Part shown: in pieces, positions 7,875 through 15,046 of the stretch
Layout of the letters: each line of letters opens with the position of its first letter
Numbering within the stretch: position 1 is the stretch's first letter
Origin: Dethiothermospora halolimnae
Lineage (GTDB): Bacteria > Bacillota > Clostridia > Tissierellales > VENL01
Direction of reading: 5' to 3'
DNA: 64,000 nt
NCBI RefSeq assembly: GCF_037577855.1
Contig: NZ_JBAKFX010000003.1
Span: 1-64,000, forward strand
Notes under the pieces: generated by a model
The model's input: only the letters and a program-made list of their open reading frames with translations
Told to the model about the DNA's origin: nothing
The model's database searches: none
Position numbers and translations under genes: made by a program

Positions 7875-9380
7875 CTATGAAAAATTCTTTTTAAATTCTT
7901 CTATTGCAGACTTTAACTTCTCTTCAGTTTCATCTGTAAGTTTTTTAGTTTCTATTATAGATTTACCAACCTCTGGGTAATTATTTTCCATAAAGTTTAA
8001 GAATTCACTCTCAAATTTCTTTATCTTATCAACTGGTATATCAGTTAGATATTTATTTATGGCAGCATAAATCACCATAACCTGCTCTTCAACTGGAACC
8101 GGTGAATACTGGGGCTGTTTTAGTATTTCCATTAGTCTTTCCCCTTGGGCTAATCTAGCCTGGGTATCCTTATCTAGGTCAGATCCAAACTGGGCAAATG
8201 CCGCCAGTTCTCTATATTGTGCCAACTCCAGTTTTATTTTCGATGCAACCTTCTTCATTGCCTTTATCTGAGCGGAACCACCAACACGGGATACAGAAAG
8301 TCCTGAGTTAACGGCTGGTCTTTGTCCCGAGAAGAATAACTCCGACTCTAGGAATATCTGACCATCGGTTATGGATATAACGTTTGTTGGTATATATGCC
8401 GATATATCCCCTGCAAGGGTTTCTATTATTGGAAGGGCTGTGATTGAACCACCGCCATACTTTTTATCAAGTCTGGCTGCCCTCTCAAGTAGTCTTGAGT
8501 GTAGGTAAAATACATCCCCTGGATATGCCTCACGTCCCGGTGGACGACGAAGTAATAATGACATGGTACGATAAGCAACGGCGTGCTTTGAAAGATCATC
8601 ATATATTATTAAGACGTCTTTTCCATTTTCCATAAACTCTTCACCCATGGCAACTCCAGCATAGGGTGCTATATATTGAAGTGGTGCTAGCTCACTGGCT
8701 GTTGATGATACAACTATGGAATAATCCATGGCACCATTTTCTTCTAATGTATTAACTATCTGTGCAACAGTTGATCTTTTCTGACCTATTGCCACATATA
8801 TACAAATAACATCTTGATCTTTTTGATTTAATATGGTGTCGATAGCTATGGCTGTCTTACCAGTCTGTCTATCACCTATTATTAACTCCCTTTGTCCTCT
8901 ACCTATAGGTATCATAGAGTCTATTGCCTTAATACCTGTTTGTAGTGGAACATCAACAGATTTTCTCTCTATAACTCCAGGAGCCTTTCTTTCAACTGGT
9001 CTAAATTTATCTGATTTTATAGGTCCCTTTCCATCTATTGCTTGACCTAGGGAGTTTACAACTCTACCTATCATTTGGTCTCCAACTGGAACCTCAACTA
9101 TTCTTTCTGTTCTTTTTACAGTATCGCCCTCTTTTATATTATCATCGGAGCCTAAAAGCACACATCCTACATTGTCCTCCTCAAGGTTTAGAGCCATACC
9201 ATAAACTTCTCCAGGGAATTCTAAAAGCTCCCCTGCCATACAATTTTCAAGGCCGTGGATTCTTGCTATACCATCACCAACCTGTATAACTGTACCAACA
9301 TCCACAACATCTAGTTTATTTTCATACCTTTTTATTTGCTCTTTTATAATTGAACTTATTTCTTCAGGTCTAAGATTCAT
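7875..9380 (-). CDS. atpA: F1Fo ATP synthase subunit alpha
   Basis: The 501-residue protein has an N-terminal beta barrel (VIQVGDGIARIHGLENCMAG), the nucleotide-binding domain with Walker A GDRQTGKTAIAIDTILNQ, and the C-terminal helical domain. It carries the non-catalytic nucleotide sites of F1. It starts 15 bp after atpH. The 76-bp gap to atpG contains a short CGAATGAATTCG palindrome and nothing else recognised. Confidence 0.99.
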   Translation of the reverse strand: MNLRPEEISSIIKEQIKRYENKLDVVDVGTVIQVGDGIARIHGLENCMAGELLEFPGEVYGMALNLEEDNVGCVLLGSDDNIKEGDTVKRTERIVEVPVGDQMIGRVVNSLGQAIDGKGPIKSDKFRPVERKAPGVIERKSVDVPLQTGIKAIDSMIPIGRGQRELIIGDRQTGKTAIAIDTILNQKDQDVICIYVAIGQKRSTVAQIVNTLEENGAMDYSIVVSSTASELAPLQYIAPYAGVAMGEEFMENGKDVLIIYDDLSKHAVAYRTMSLLLRRPPGREAYPGDVFYLHSRLLERAARLDKKYGGGSITALPIIETLAGDISAYIPTNVISITDGQIFLESELFFSGQRPAVNSGLSVSRVGGSAQIKAMKKVASKIKLELAQYRELAAFAQFGSDLDKDTQARLAQGERLMEILKQPQYSPVPVEEQVMVIYAAINKYLTDIPVDKIKKFESEFLNFMENNYPEVGKSIIETKKLTDETEEKLKSAIEEFKKNFS

Positions 9381-9395
9381 TAGTTTTCACCCCTA

Positions 9396-9944
9396 TCATT
9401 TTGCTATTCTTACATTACTAAGATTTTTCTTAATCTCTTCAATCTGACCTTGTATACTTGAGTCTATTACTCTGTCTTCTATTTTTAGTAAAACTCCGCC
9501 TAATACTTTTTCATCAACAGCATTTGTAAGAATAACCGTTTTATCTAGTTTTTTAGATAACTTGTCTTGAAGTTTTTCCTTCTCTTTATCACTCATCTTA
9601 ACTGCTGTAATAGCTTTAGCTTCGATTATTCCCTGTTCTTCATTAGAAAGTATTGTGTATTCTTTGCTTATATCGGAAACAAACTTTTCCCTTCTTTTAT
9701 CTACTAATATGTAGAGAAGGTTTAGTATTTCCCCGGATACCCTATCTTTAAATATGGAGTTTATAATATCTTTTTTCTCATTATTTGATAATTTAGGGTG
9801 TTCAAATACTGTTTTTAATTGTGGTTCATTATTAAAAACATGGGACACTCCATTTATTTCTTCTTTAAAGGTTTCAAGTTTATCTAGCTCAATAGCTACT
9901 TCAAATAGCGCCTCTGCATATCTTTTTCCTACTAATTCTGCCAT
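9396..9944 (-). CDS. atpH: F1Fo ATP synthase subunit delta
   Basis: The 182-residue OSCP/delta subunit connects the peripheral stalk to the top of F1. It starts KRYAEALFEVAIELDKL, typical of the family, and has the C-terminal IDSSIQGQIEEIKKNL motif region. It overlaps the end of atpF by 13 bp, which suggests translational coupling. Confidence 0.96.
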   Translation of the reverse strand: MAELVGKRYAEALFEVAIELDKLETFKEEINGVSHVFNNEPQLKTVFEHPKLSNNEKKDIINSIFKDRVSGEILNLLYILVDKRREKFVSDISKEYTILSNEEQGIIEAKAITAVKMSDKEKEKLQDKLSKKLDKTVILTNAVDEKVLGGVLLKIEDRVIDSSIQGQIEEIKKNLSNVRIAK

Positions 9945-10450
9945 TGTTTTTCCCCTACCTCATTGATAAACTTATCTATCATTTCCCTATGGGAACCTTC
10001 ATCTAGGTTTTTATCAACAACCTTAGAAGCAGCCATCATAGCTATAGTTACAACCTCTTCTTTTAGTTCTTCTGTAGCTTTTTGTCTCTCGGCCTCTATT
10101 TCTCTTCTAGCCCTTTCTACTATTTTATTTGCCTCTTCTTTAGCTTCAGTAACTATTTGTTCCCTTAGTTCTTCTCCTCGCTTCTTAGATGTTTCTATTA
10201 TTTCCTGGCCTTCTTTTTTAGCATCATCTATCTTTTGTTCATATTGTGACTTTAAACTTATTGCATCTTCCTTCTTTTCCTTTGCTTCGTTTATATTATC
10301 CTCTATACCCTGTTTTCTTTTTTCAAGCATTTCTAAAACAGGTTTATATAAAAATTTTGCTAAAACACCAAGTAGTACAAGGGTGGCAATTAGCTGTATA
10401 ATCACCGTTTGTGGTTCCGGTAACGCCTTTACAACAAAGTCCATGTTCAT
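9932..10450 (-). CDS. atpF: F1Fo ATP synthase subunit b
   Basis: The 172-residue peripheral-stalk protein has one N-terminal membrane helix (about residues 13-33, VIIQLIATLVLLGVLAKFLY) and then a long charged coiled coil (EKRKQGIEDNINEAKEKKED and onward). A single b gene implies a homodimeric stalk. The ribosome site AAGGAGG supports the chosen start. Confidence 0.97.
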   Translation of the reverse strand: MNMDFVVKALPEPQTVIIQLIATLVLLGVLAKFLYKPVLEMLEKRKQGIEDNINEAKEKKEDAISLKSQYEQKIDDAKKEGQEIIETSKKRGEELREQIVTEAKEEANKIVERARREIEAERQKATEELKEEVVTIAMMAASKVVDKNLDEGSHREMIDKFINEVGEKQWQN

Positions 10451-10561
10451 CTATTACTGCCTCCTTCCTTATTCTGGATAAGGTCTTAATAATCTATCAT
10501 TTATTTCTGTATTTTCCTAACAATAAGAGATGGGTATCCTAACCCACCTCTTTATGTAGTT

Positions 10562-10825
10562 TTATCCTACTAATGGTTTAACGAATAATAGGATTATTGC
10601 AATGATTAGTCCATAGATACCTGTTGTCTCGGCGATAGCCTGACCTAGTACCATTGTTCTTATTATGTCACCTTGAGCTTCCGGTTGTCTTCCAACACCT
10701 TCTGCTGCTTTACCTGCTGCATAACCCTGTCCTATACCAGGACCTATACCTGCTATAGCCGCTAATCCTGCACCTACTGCTGACATTCCAAGTATAAAAT
10801 CTGTACCACTAATTCCTTCTAACAT
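10562..10825 (-). CDS. atpE: F1Fo ATP synthase subunit c, sodium-type
   Basis: The 87-residue hairpin forms the rotor ring. The ion site is Q33 (GIGQGYAAGKA), E66-T67 (AETTGIY) and Y71, matching the Na+ ligands of the Ilyobacter tartaricus ring (Q32, E65, S66, Y70) with Thr in place of Ser. A glutamine in helix 1 plus Glu-Ser/Thr in helix 2 is the known signature for sodium coupling. The polar loop GRQPEAQGDI is normal. It is followed by atpF and preceded by atpB in the operon. Confidence 0.97.
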   Translation of the reverse strand: MLEGISGTDFILGMSAVGAGLAAIAGIGPGIGQGYAAGKAAEGVGRQPEAQGDIIRTMVLGQAIAETTGIYGLIIAIILLFVKPLVG

Positions 10826-10899
10826 TTTATTTCCTCCTTTAAATAATAGTCTTTTTTATTTATTTTATATATTAGAACCCTTAGGTTCAGTGTTGACTG

Positions 10900-11589
10900 T
10901 TACTCATCTGCTGCCATTGATACGAAAATCATGGTAAGCATCATAAATATAAATGTTTGTATTAACCCAGCAAATACATCAAAGTATGCATGGAATACTG
11001 AAGTTACCACAGGTGTCACAATGTAACTCAAAATCCCAAGTGCGGAATTCAAAGCAGAGTATAATAGTCCCATTATTATAACACCACTTAGTATGTTACC
11101 AAATAAACGGAATGATAATGACACTGGGTTTGCCAACTCCCCTATTATATTTATAGGGAATAAAAACCAGATGGGTTCAAAGAAACCTTTAAAATAGCCT
11201 CCTAAACCATTTCCCTTTATACCATAATATTGGGTTAATACAAATGTCATTATGGCAAGGGTAAAGGGAATACTATAATCCGATGTAGGAGGTGTAAACC
11301 CTAGCAGTCCAAATAAATTGGCCACAGCTAAATAAAGTGCCAATGTTCCTATATATGGAGTAAAGTTTTTAAACTTTTCCCCCATGGTTGTTCTTACTAG
11401 GTTGTCAATGGCTTCCACTAAGGTTTCTATTACATTTAGAAAACCCTTTGGCTTTTCATTTGGATCGGCTTTTTTAACTCTATAATTTACGTAAAAAGCA
11501 AAAATACTTAATAATATTACTACTAAAAGACTGTTTATAATGGTTCTTGATAATATCACATTTCCAGCACCATCTACTATTTCAAACAA
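10900..11589 (-). CDS. atpB: F1Fo ATP synthase subunit a
   Basis: The 229-residue membrane protein forms the ion half-channels next to the c ring. The conserved arginine lies in NPVSLSFRLFGNILSG. I chose the TTG at 11589 because GGGAGG lies 8 nt upstream; the longer frame to 11643 would add residues encoded by an inserted palindromic repeat and has no ribosome site. The C-terminus (QTFIFMMLTMIFVSMA) is complete. It follows atpI after a 150-bp repeat element inside the operon. Confidence 0.96.
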   Translation of the reverse strand: MFEIVDGAGNVILSRTIINSLLVVILLSIFAFYVNYRVKKADPNEKPKGFLNVIETLVEAIDNLVRTTMGEKFKNFTPYIGTLALYLAVANLFGLLGFTPPTSDYSIPFTLAIMTFVLTQYYGIKGNGLGGYFKGFFEPIWFLFPINIIGELANPVSLSFRLFGNILSGVIIMGLLYSALNSALGILSYIVTPVVTSVFHAYFDVFAGLIQTFIFMMLTMIFVSMAADE

Positions 11590-11616
11590 TTTTATACCTC
11601 CCTTCTTTTTTGTAAT

Positions 11617-11757
11617 GGAGAGTTGAAAATTGAGAATTGACAATTTAAGGTGATTTTACTCCCTTTGGTCGTAAAATTATTAAAATTCCAAATCGGCTTC
11701 AGCCGATTTGTTCCTTAACTCTCAACTGTCCATTGTCAATTGTCAATTTTTTTTAAC
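11617..11757. repeat. Palindromic element inside the atp operon (atpI-atpB gap)
   Basis: TTGACAATT-type inverted ends enclose TTTTACTCCC-TTT-GGTCGTAAAA (about 11653-11677) and AAATCGGCTTCAGCCGATTT (about 11691-11710). The right arm supplies the TGA stop codon of atpI (11743-11745). As it lies between two co-transcribed genes it must be transcribed and is unlikely to be a strong terminator. Confidence 0.88.
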
Positions 11758-12120
11758 GGTTTCATAAAAACTATCGGCTAAAATTATTATTTTAACCATA
11801 AAAAATCCTAATGCTGTTGTTATGAAGTTTATGTAGTCTGCTTTCGCAGCTATTATCAGAACTAAACCATAAATACTATATCTTATAATATAATTCCCAA
11901 CTATGTATGGCATTATCTGTTTTTTTCCCATTTTGATGGATTTTTTTAGTGTAAGGGCCATTAACCTAAAGTTTAATACATTTATTAATGTGCCAAATAT
12001 AAATCCATATACATATGGTTTAGGATTGTCAACAGTGAAAAAAAGTATTCCTATAATAAATAAAGAAAAAATTATAACCCTTTTTATAACTTTAAATTGG
12101 GTATTTCCAAGTAAACTCAA
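11743..12120 (-). CDS. atpI: ATP synthase protein I (AtpI-like)
   Basis: The 125-residue protein has four predicted membrane helices and sits first before atpB, where AtpI normally lies. AtpI proteins help assemble the c ring. A TTG start is used, with AAGGAAGTG upstream and only 4 bp from the preceding gene. Its final codons and stop (Lys-Lys-Asn-stop) run into the inserted repeat element, so the C-terminus may have been altered by the insertion. Confidence 0.82.
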   Translation of the reverse strand: MSLLGNTQFKVIKRVIIFSLFIIGILFFTVDNPKPYVYGFIFGTLINVLNFRLMALTLKKSIKMGKKQIMPYIVGNYIIRYSIYGLVLIIAAKADYINFITTALGFFMVKIIILADSFYETVKKN

Positions 12121-12124
12121 ATTA

Positions 12125-12349
12125 TCACTTCCTTTTAGATAACTTATCTGTTATCTTAAATAGGTTTAAAAAAGATGCTGCTACCCCCAGTATTAGAAAA
12201 ATAATAAGGAATATAACCTCTGTACCTAACTTATTATCTAAAAAATTACCAAATATTATTCCAATTAATATGGGCACAATCATAGATATCCCGATTTGGG
12301 TTATCAATGATAAATTTCTTAATATTTTAGATTTATCCTCTTTCTTCAT
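12125..12349 (-). CDS. atpZ: AtpZ/AtpI-family small membrane protein
   Basis: The 74-residue protein has two hydrophobic segments (about residues 13-34 and 43-63) with GIIFGNFLDNKLGT between them, the pattern of the AtpZ family encoded at the head of sodium and proton ATP synthase operons. A role in Mg2+/Ca2+ supply or assembly has been proposed for the family. It is the first gene of the operon. Confidence 0.82.
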   Translation of the reverse strand: MKKEDKSKILRNLSLITQIGISMIVPILIGIIFGNFLDNKLGTEVIFLIIFLILGVAASFLNLFKITDKLSKRK

Positions 12350-12455
12350 TCTATCACTCCAAAATTATTTTTCAATATTATTATTATACAAAAAGAGTTT
12401 ATATTTTTAGAATATTTCGTCATTATAGTTAACCTATTTAATTTATCCAATTAAT

Positions 12456-12484
12456 ATTATATACCTTTATGCCATTATTGTTAA
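12456..12484 (-). promoter_or_regulatory. Sigma-A promoter of the atp operon
   Basis: TTAACA (12484-12479), a 17-nt spacer and TATAAT (12461-12456) on the minus strand. It gives a 5' untranslated leader of about 100 nt to atpZ. A second TATAAT at 12388-12383 lacks a good -35. The rest of 12350-12640 is AT-rich with no gene seen. Confidence 0.72.
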
Positions 12485-12654
12485 ATATATCTTAGTTAAA
12501 AAGTATATAACACATATACCTATTTTAAGCTATTGAAAACATTTTCACAACACCTTTTTAAAAAATTTTATTTGTTATTTTTATAACAAGTTTTAGGTTT
12601 TATGGACAACTTTGTTTTTTGTTTAACAATAATAATAAAGAAGAATGGGTAAAG

Positions 12655-12924
12655 AAGAAAGAAAAATTATTAAATATATTCAGTCCCTACACTGGTTGGG
12701 GGATTACGAATCCCCCAACCACAAAATCTCTAGCTTTGACTTCAGTCTAAGATTTGCTTATCTATTCTTTTTTCTTTGCATTTAAAATAATCTGGGAATA
12801 AATTCCCTTCTACAGTTTCAAAATAATAATTCCCGATAGTTCATCGGAAAGGGCATGCCCTGTCCCTACATAAAATAGAAAAAAGTGGCCATCGGCCACT
12901 TTTTACCTTAATTCTTCTTTATCT
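12655..12924. repeat. Mosaic of palindromic modules after the CoA transferase genes
   Basis: In order: half of an ATATTCAGTCCCTAC module, GGGGGATTACGAATCCCCC (about 12700-12718), a decayed GACTTCAGTC hairpin, TATTCTTT arms, AGGGCATGCCCT (about 12849-12862), and AAAAGTGGCC-ATC-GGCCACTTTT (12880-12903). The last hairpin has T-runs on the minus strand and may terminate the CoA-transferase operon. Confidence 0.75.
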
Positions 12925-13584
12925 TTAAACTTCCATTTTCTTAATATCATCAGCAATAATAAGGTCTGCTTCTGTGTTTGCTTTTACTTCTTCTACTGTT
13001 GCTTCTGGTCCTAGTTCTGTTAGTACTAGACCCTTTTCTGTCACCTTCATAACACCCATTTCAGTTATGATAAGATCTACTTCCCCTGCCGCTGTAAGGG
13101 GTAGTTGACATTCCTTTAATATTTTAGGTCTTCCCTTAGCTGTATGGGTCATAGCTATTATAACCTTTTTAGCACCTACAACTAGGTCCATAGCTCCTCC
13201 CATGCCCGGTACCATCTTACCAGGTATCATCCAGTTTGCTAAGTTACCCTTTTCATCAACTTGAAGGGCTCCTAATACTGTTGCATCCACATGTCCACCC
13301 CTTATTATTCCAAAGGAAGTGGCACTATCAAAGAATGCTCCACCTTTTTTTACGGTTACATACTGTCCCCCAGCATTTGTTAAATCCTTATCTTCTTTTC
13401 CCTCTTCAGGAACGGGTCCTATACCTACAAACCCATTTTCTGACTGTAAAGTAATGTCTATATCTTCATCTATGTAGTTTGCAACCATTGTAGGTAATCC
13501 AATACCTAAGTTTACAACATCTCCATCCTTAAATTCCTTAGCTACTCTTTTAGCTATTAATTGTTTCATCTCTTTCTTATCCAT
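12925..13584 (-). CDS. atoA: Acetate/acetoacetate-type CoA transferase, subunit B
   Basis: The 219-residue beta subunit has the catalytic glutamate E49 in LQSENGFVGIG, which forms the glutamyl-CoA thioester in family I CoA transferases. It also has the conserved GGAFFDSATSFGIIRGGHVD and PGKMVPGMGGAMDLV segments. Its start codon overlaps the alpha-subunit stop (TAATG), implying translational coupling. Together the pair probably moves CoA between acetoacetate or butyrate and acetate. With kce and kal in the same window the likely role is conversion of acetoacetate to acetoacetyl-CoA in lysine fermentation, which is an inference. Confidence 0.93.
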   Translation of the reverse strand: MDKKEMKQLIAKRVAKEFKDGDVVNLGIGLPTMVANYIDEDIDITLQSENGFVGIGPVPEEGKEDKDLTNAGGQYVTVKKGGAFFDSATSFGIIRGGHVDATVLGALQVDEKGNLANWMIPGKMVPGMGGAMDLVVGAKKVIIAMTHTAKGRPKILKECQLPLTAAGEVDLIITEMGVMKVTEKGLVLTELGPEATVEEVKANTEADLIIADDIKKMEV

Positions 13585-14237
13585 TACTTTTCACCCCCTA
13601 CAATATAATCAACAAATATACTAGGTGTCATTACATCATTAGGGTCTATTTCCCCTACTTCTACTATCTCATCGGCCTCTACTATAACAATATCCGCCGC
13701 TGTTGCCATAAGGGGATTGAAATTTCTAGTTGACTTATTATAGTAAACGTTTCCCTTCTTATCAACTTTAGCCCCTGATATTAATGCAACATCAGCCTTA
13801 AGGGGAAGTTCTAACAAAAATTCTTCTCCATTTACTTTAATCTTTTCTTTTCCCTCTTCAACTATTGTACCTATACCTGTGGGAGTTAAAAATCCTCCTA
13901 GACCTGAACCCCCGGCTCTTACCCTTTCTGCTAAGGTTCCCTGGGGAACTAGCTCTACATCAGTTTCCTTTTCATTCATTTGTCTTCCTGTCTCAGGATT
14001 AGTTCCTATATGGGAAGCAATAATCTTTTTCACTTGTTTACTTACAACAAGTTTACCTATACCCACATCTGGAAATCCAGTATCGTTACCTATTACTGTT
14101 AAATCCTTAGTCCCCTTTTTCTCTAGGGCATCAATAATCTTATGTGGACTTCCACAACCAAGGAATCCTCCAATCATCACTGACATACCATCTTTTATAT
14201 GCTCCACAGCTTCTTCAACAGATATTAATTTATTCAT
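13584..14237 (-). CDS. atoD: Acetate/acetoacetate-type CoA transferase, subunit A
   Basis: The 217-residue alpha subunit contains GGFLGCGSPHKIIDAL near residue 23 and the GGSGLGGFLTPTGIGT glycine-rich CoA-binding region, typical of AtoD/CtfA/ScoA. The start has a GGGGG site upstream. The upstream region (14238-14335) contains a TATTCTAGAATA palindrome at 14300-14311 that could be an operator. The exact acyl substrates cannot be read from the sequence. Confidence 0.93.
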   Translation of the reverse strand: MNKLISVEEAVEHIKDGMSVMIGGFLGCGSPHKIIDALEKKGTKDLTVIGNDTGFPDVGIGKLVVSKQVKKIIASHIGTNPETGRQMNEKETDVELVPQGTLAERVRAGGSGLGGFLTPTGIGTIVEEGKEKIKVNGEEFLLELPLKADVALISGAKVDKKGNVYYNKSTRNFNPLMATAADIVIVEADEIVEVGEIDPNDVMTPSIFVDYIVGGEK

Positions 14238-14335
14238 GGTATACCCCCGTTTCTTTATTTTATATTTAATATATTTTATTTTATCTCTAACATTATAGGT
14301 ATTCTAGAATATTTTATATATTCCTTCTTTTTTTT

Positions 14336-14457
14336 AAAGAATAGATAATAGAGAATAAAGAATAGATGTGGTTATTTTACTCACTTCGTTCGTAAAATTT
14401 CATTATAATAAAAACAAAGTGGCCTACGGCCACTTTGCTCCTTATTTATTCCTTATT
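14336..14457. repeat. Direct repeat, left copy, flanking the four-helix-bundle gene
   Basis: AAAGAATAGATAATA... then TTTTACTCAC-TTC-GTTCGTAAAA, CATTATAATAAAAA, GTGGCC-TAC-GGCCAC (14415-14437) and CCTTATTTATTC. It matches 14910-15016 almost base for base in the shared part, including the same loops in both hairpins. Confidence 0.92.
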
Positions 14458-14552
14458 CTTTTCTTTAAGTTCTCTATTCTTTATTTAGAGTTGGAGGTAT
14501 AAAATTATTTTTTAAGGGAATAATTACAGAAAATAAAATAGAGGTGATAGGT

Positions 14553-14918
14553 TTGAAAGAAAATATAAGTATAGATAAAAGTTTTAAATTTTCTTTAAGA
14601 ATTATAAAGTTATATAAGTACTTGTGCAAGACTAAAAAAGAGTTTGTTTTATCTAAGCAACTACTTAGATCAGGTACAAGCATAGGTGCCAATCTCAATG
14701 AAGGAATATATGCCCAAAGTAAAAAGGACTTTTTATCAAAAATGTATTTAGCTTTTAAGGAGGCTAACGAAACTGAGTATTGGCTGCAACTACTAGTGTC
14801 TACAGAGTACTTAAACAAAGAAAAAACGACCCCCATATTAAATGACTGTATTGAACTAAAAAAATTACTACATGCAACAATAAAGACAACAAAGAAAAAC
14901 CTTTCTATTAAAGAATAG
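14553..14918 (+). CDS. Four-helix-bundle protein (23S rRNA intervening-sequence/S23 family)
   Basis: The 121-residue helical protein shows the S23 family pattern: FKFSLRIIKLYKYL, then LSKQLLRSGTSIGANLNEG, then KMYLAFKEANETEYWLQLL. Such proteins are encoded in 23S rRNA intervening sequences and next to some mobile elements; the related Avd protein acts with retroelement reverse transcriptases. The molecular function is unknown. TTG at 14553 is preferred because GAGGTG lies 6 nt upstream. It is one of only two plus-strand genes, its TAG stop lies inside the right-hand direct repeat, and both flanks are near-identical repeats, so gene and repeats look like a single cassette. Confidence 0.85.
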   Translation: MKENISIDKSFKFSLRIIKLYKYLCKTKKEFVLSKQLLRSGTSIGANLNEGIYAQSKKDFLSKMYLAFKEANETEYWLQLLVSTEYLNKEKTTPILNDCIELKKLLHATIKTTKKNLSIKE

Positions 14919-15046
14919 ATAATAGATGTGGTTATTTTACTCACTTCGTTCGTAAAATTTCATTATAATAAAAACAAAGTGGCCTACGGCCACTTTGCTC
15001 CTTATTTATTCTTTATTCTCTATTCTTTATTCTTTGTATTAAAAAA
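14910..15046. repeat. Direct repeat, right copy, flanking the four-helix-bundle gene
   Basis: Repeats the left copy from AAAGAATAGATAATA through the TTTTACTCAC-TTC-GTTCG and GTGGCC-TAC-GGCCAC hairpins (14975-14997) and ends in TATTCTTTATTC units at the stop of the phosphatase gene. The two copies are about 570 bp apart and share loop sequences not found together elsewhere in the window. Confidence 0.92.

Noticed and set aside
12350..12640. Riboswitch or small RNA upstream of the atp operon
   Set aside because: Only a promoter and AT-rich sequence can be seen; no conserved riboswitch motif or strong hairpin was found.
14474..14944. 156-residue frame antisense to the four-helix-bundle gene
   Set aside because: It overlaps the S23-family gene completely on the other strand; the S23 pattern and its SD site support the plus-strand gene.
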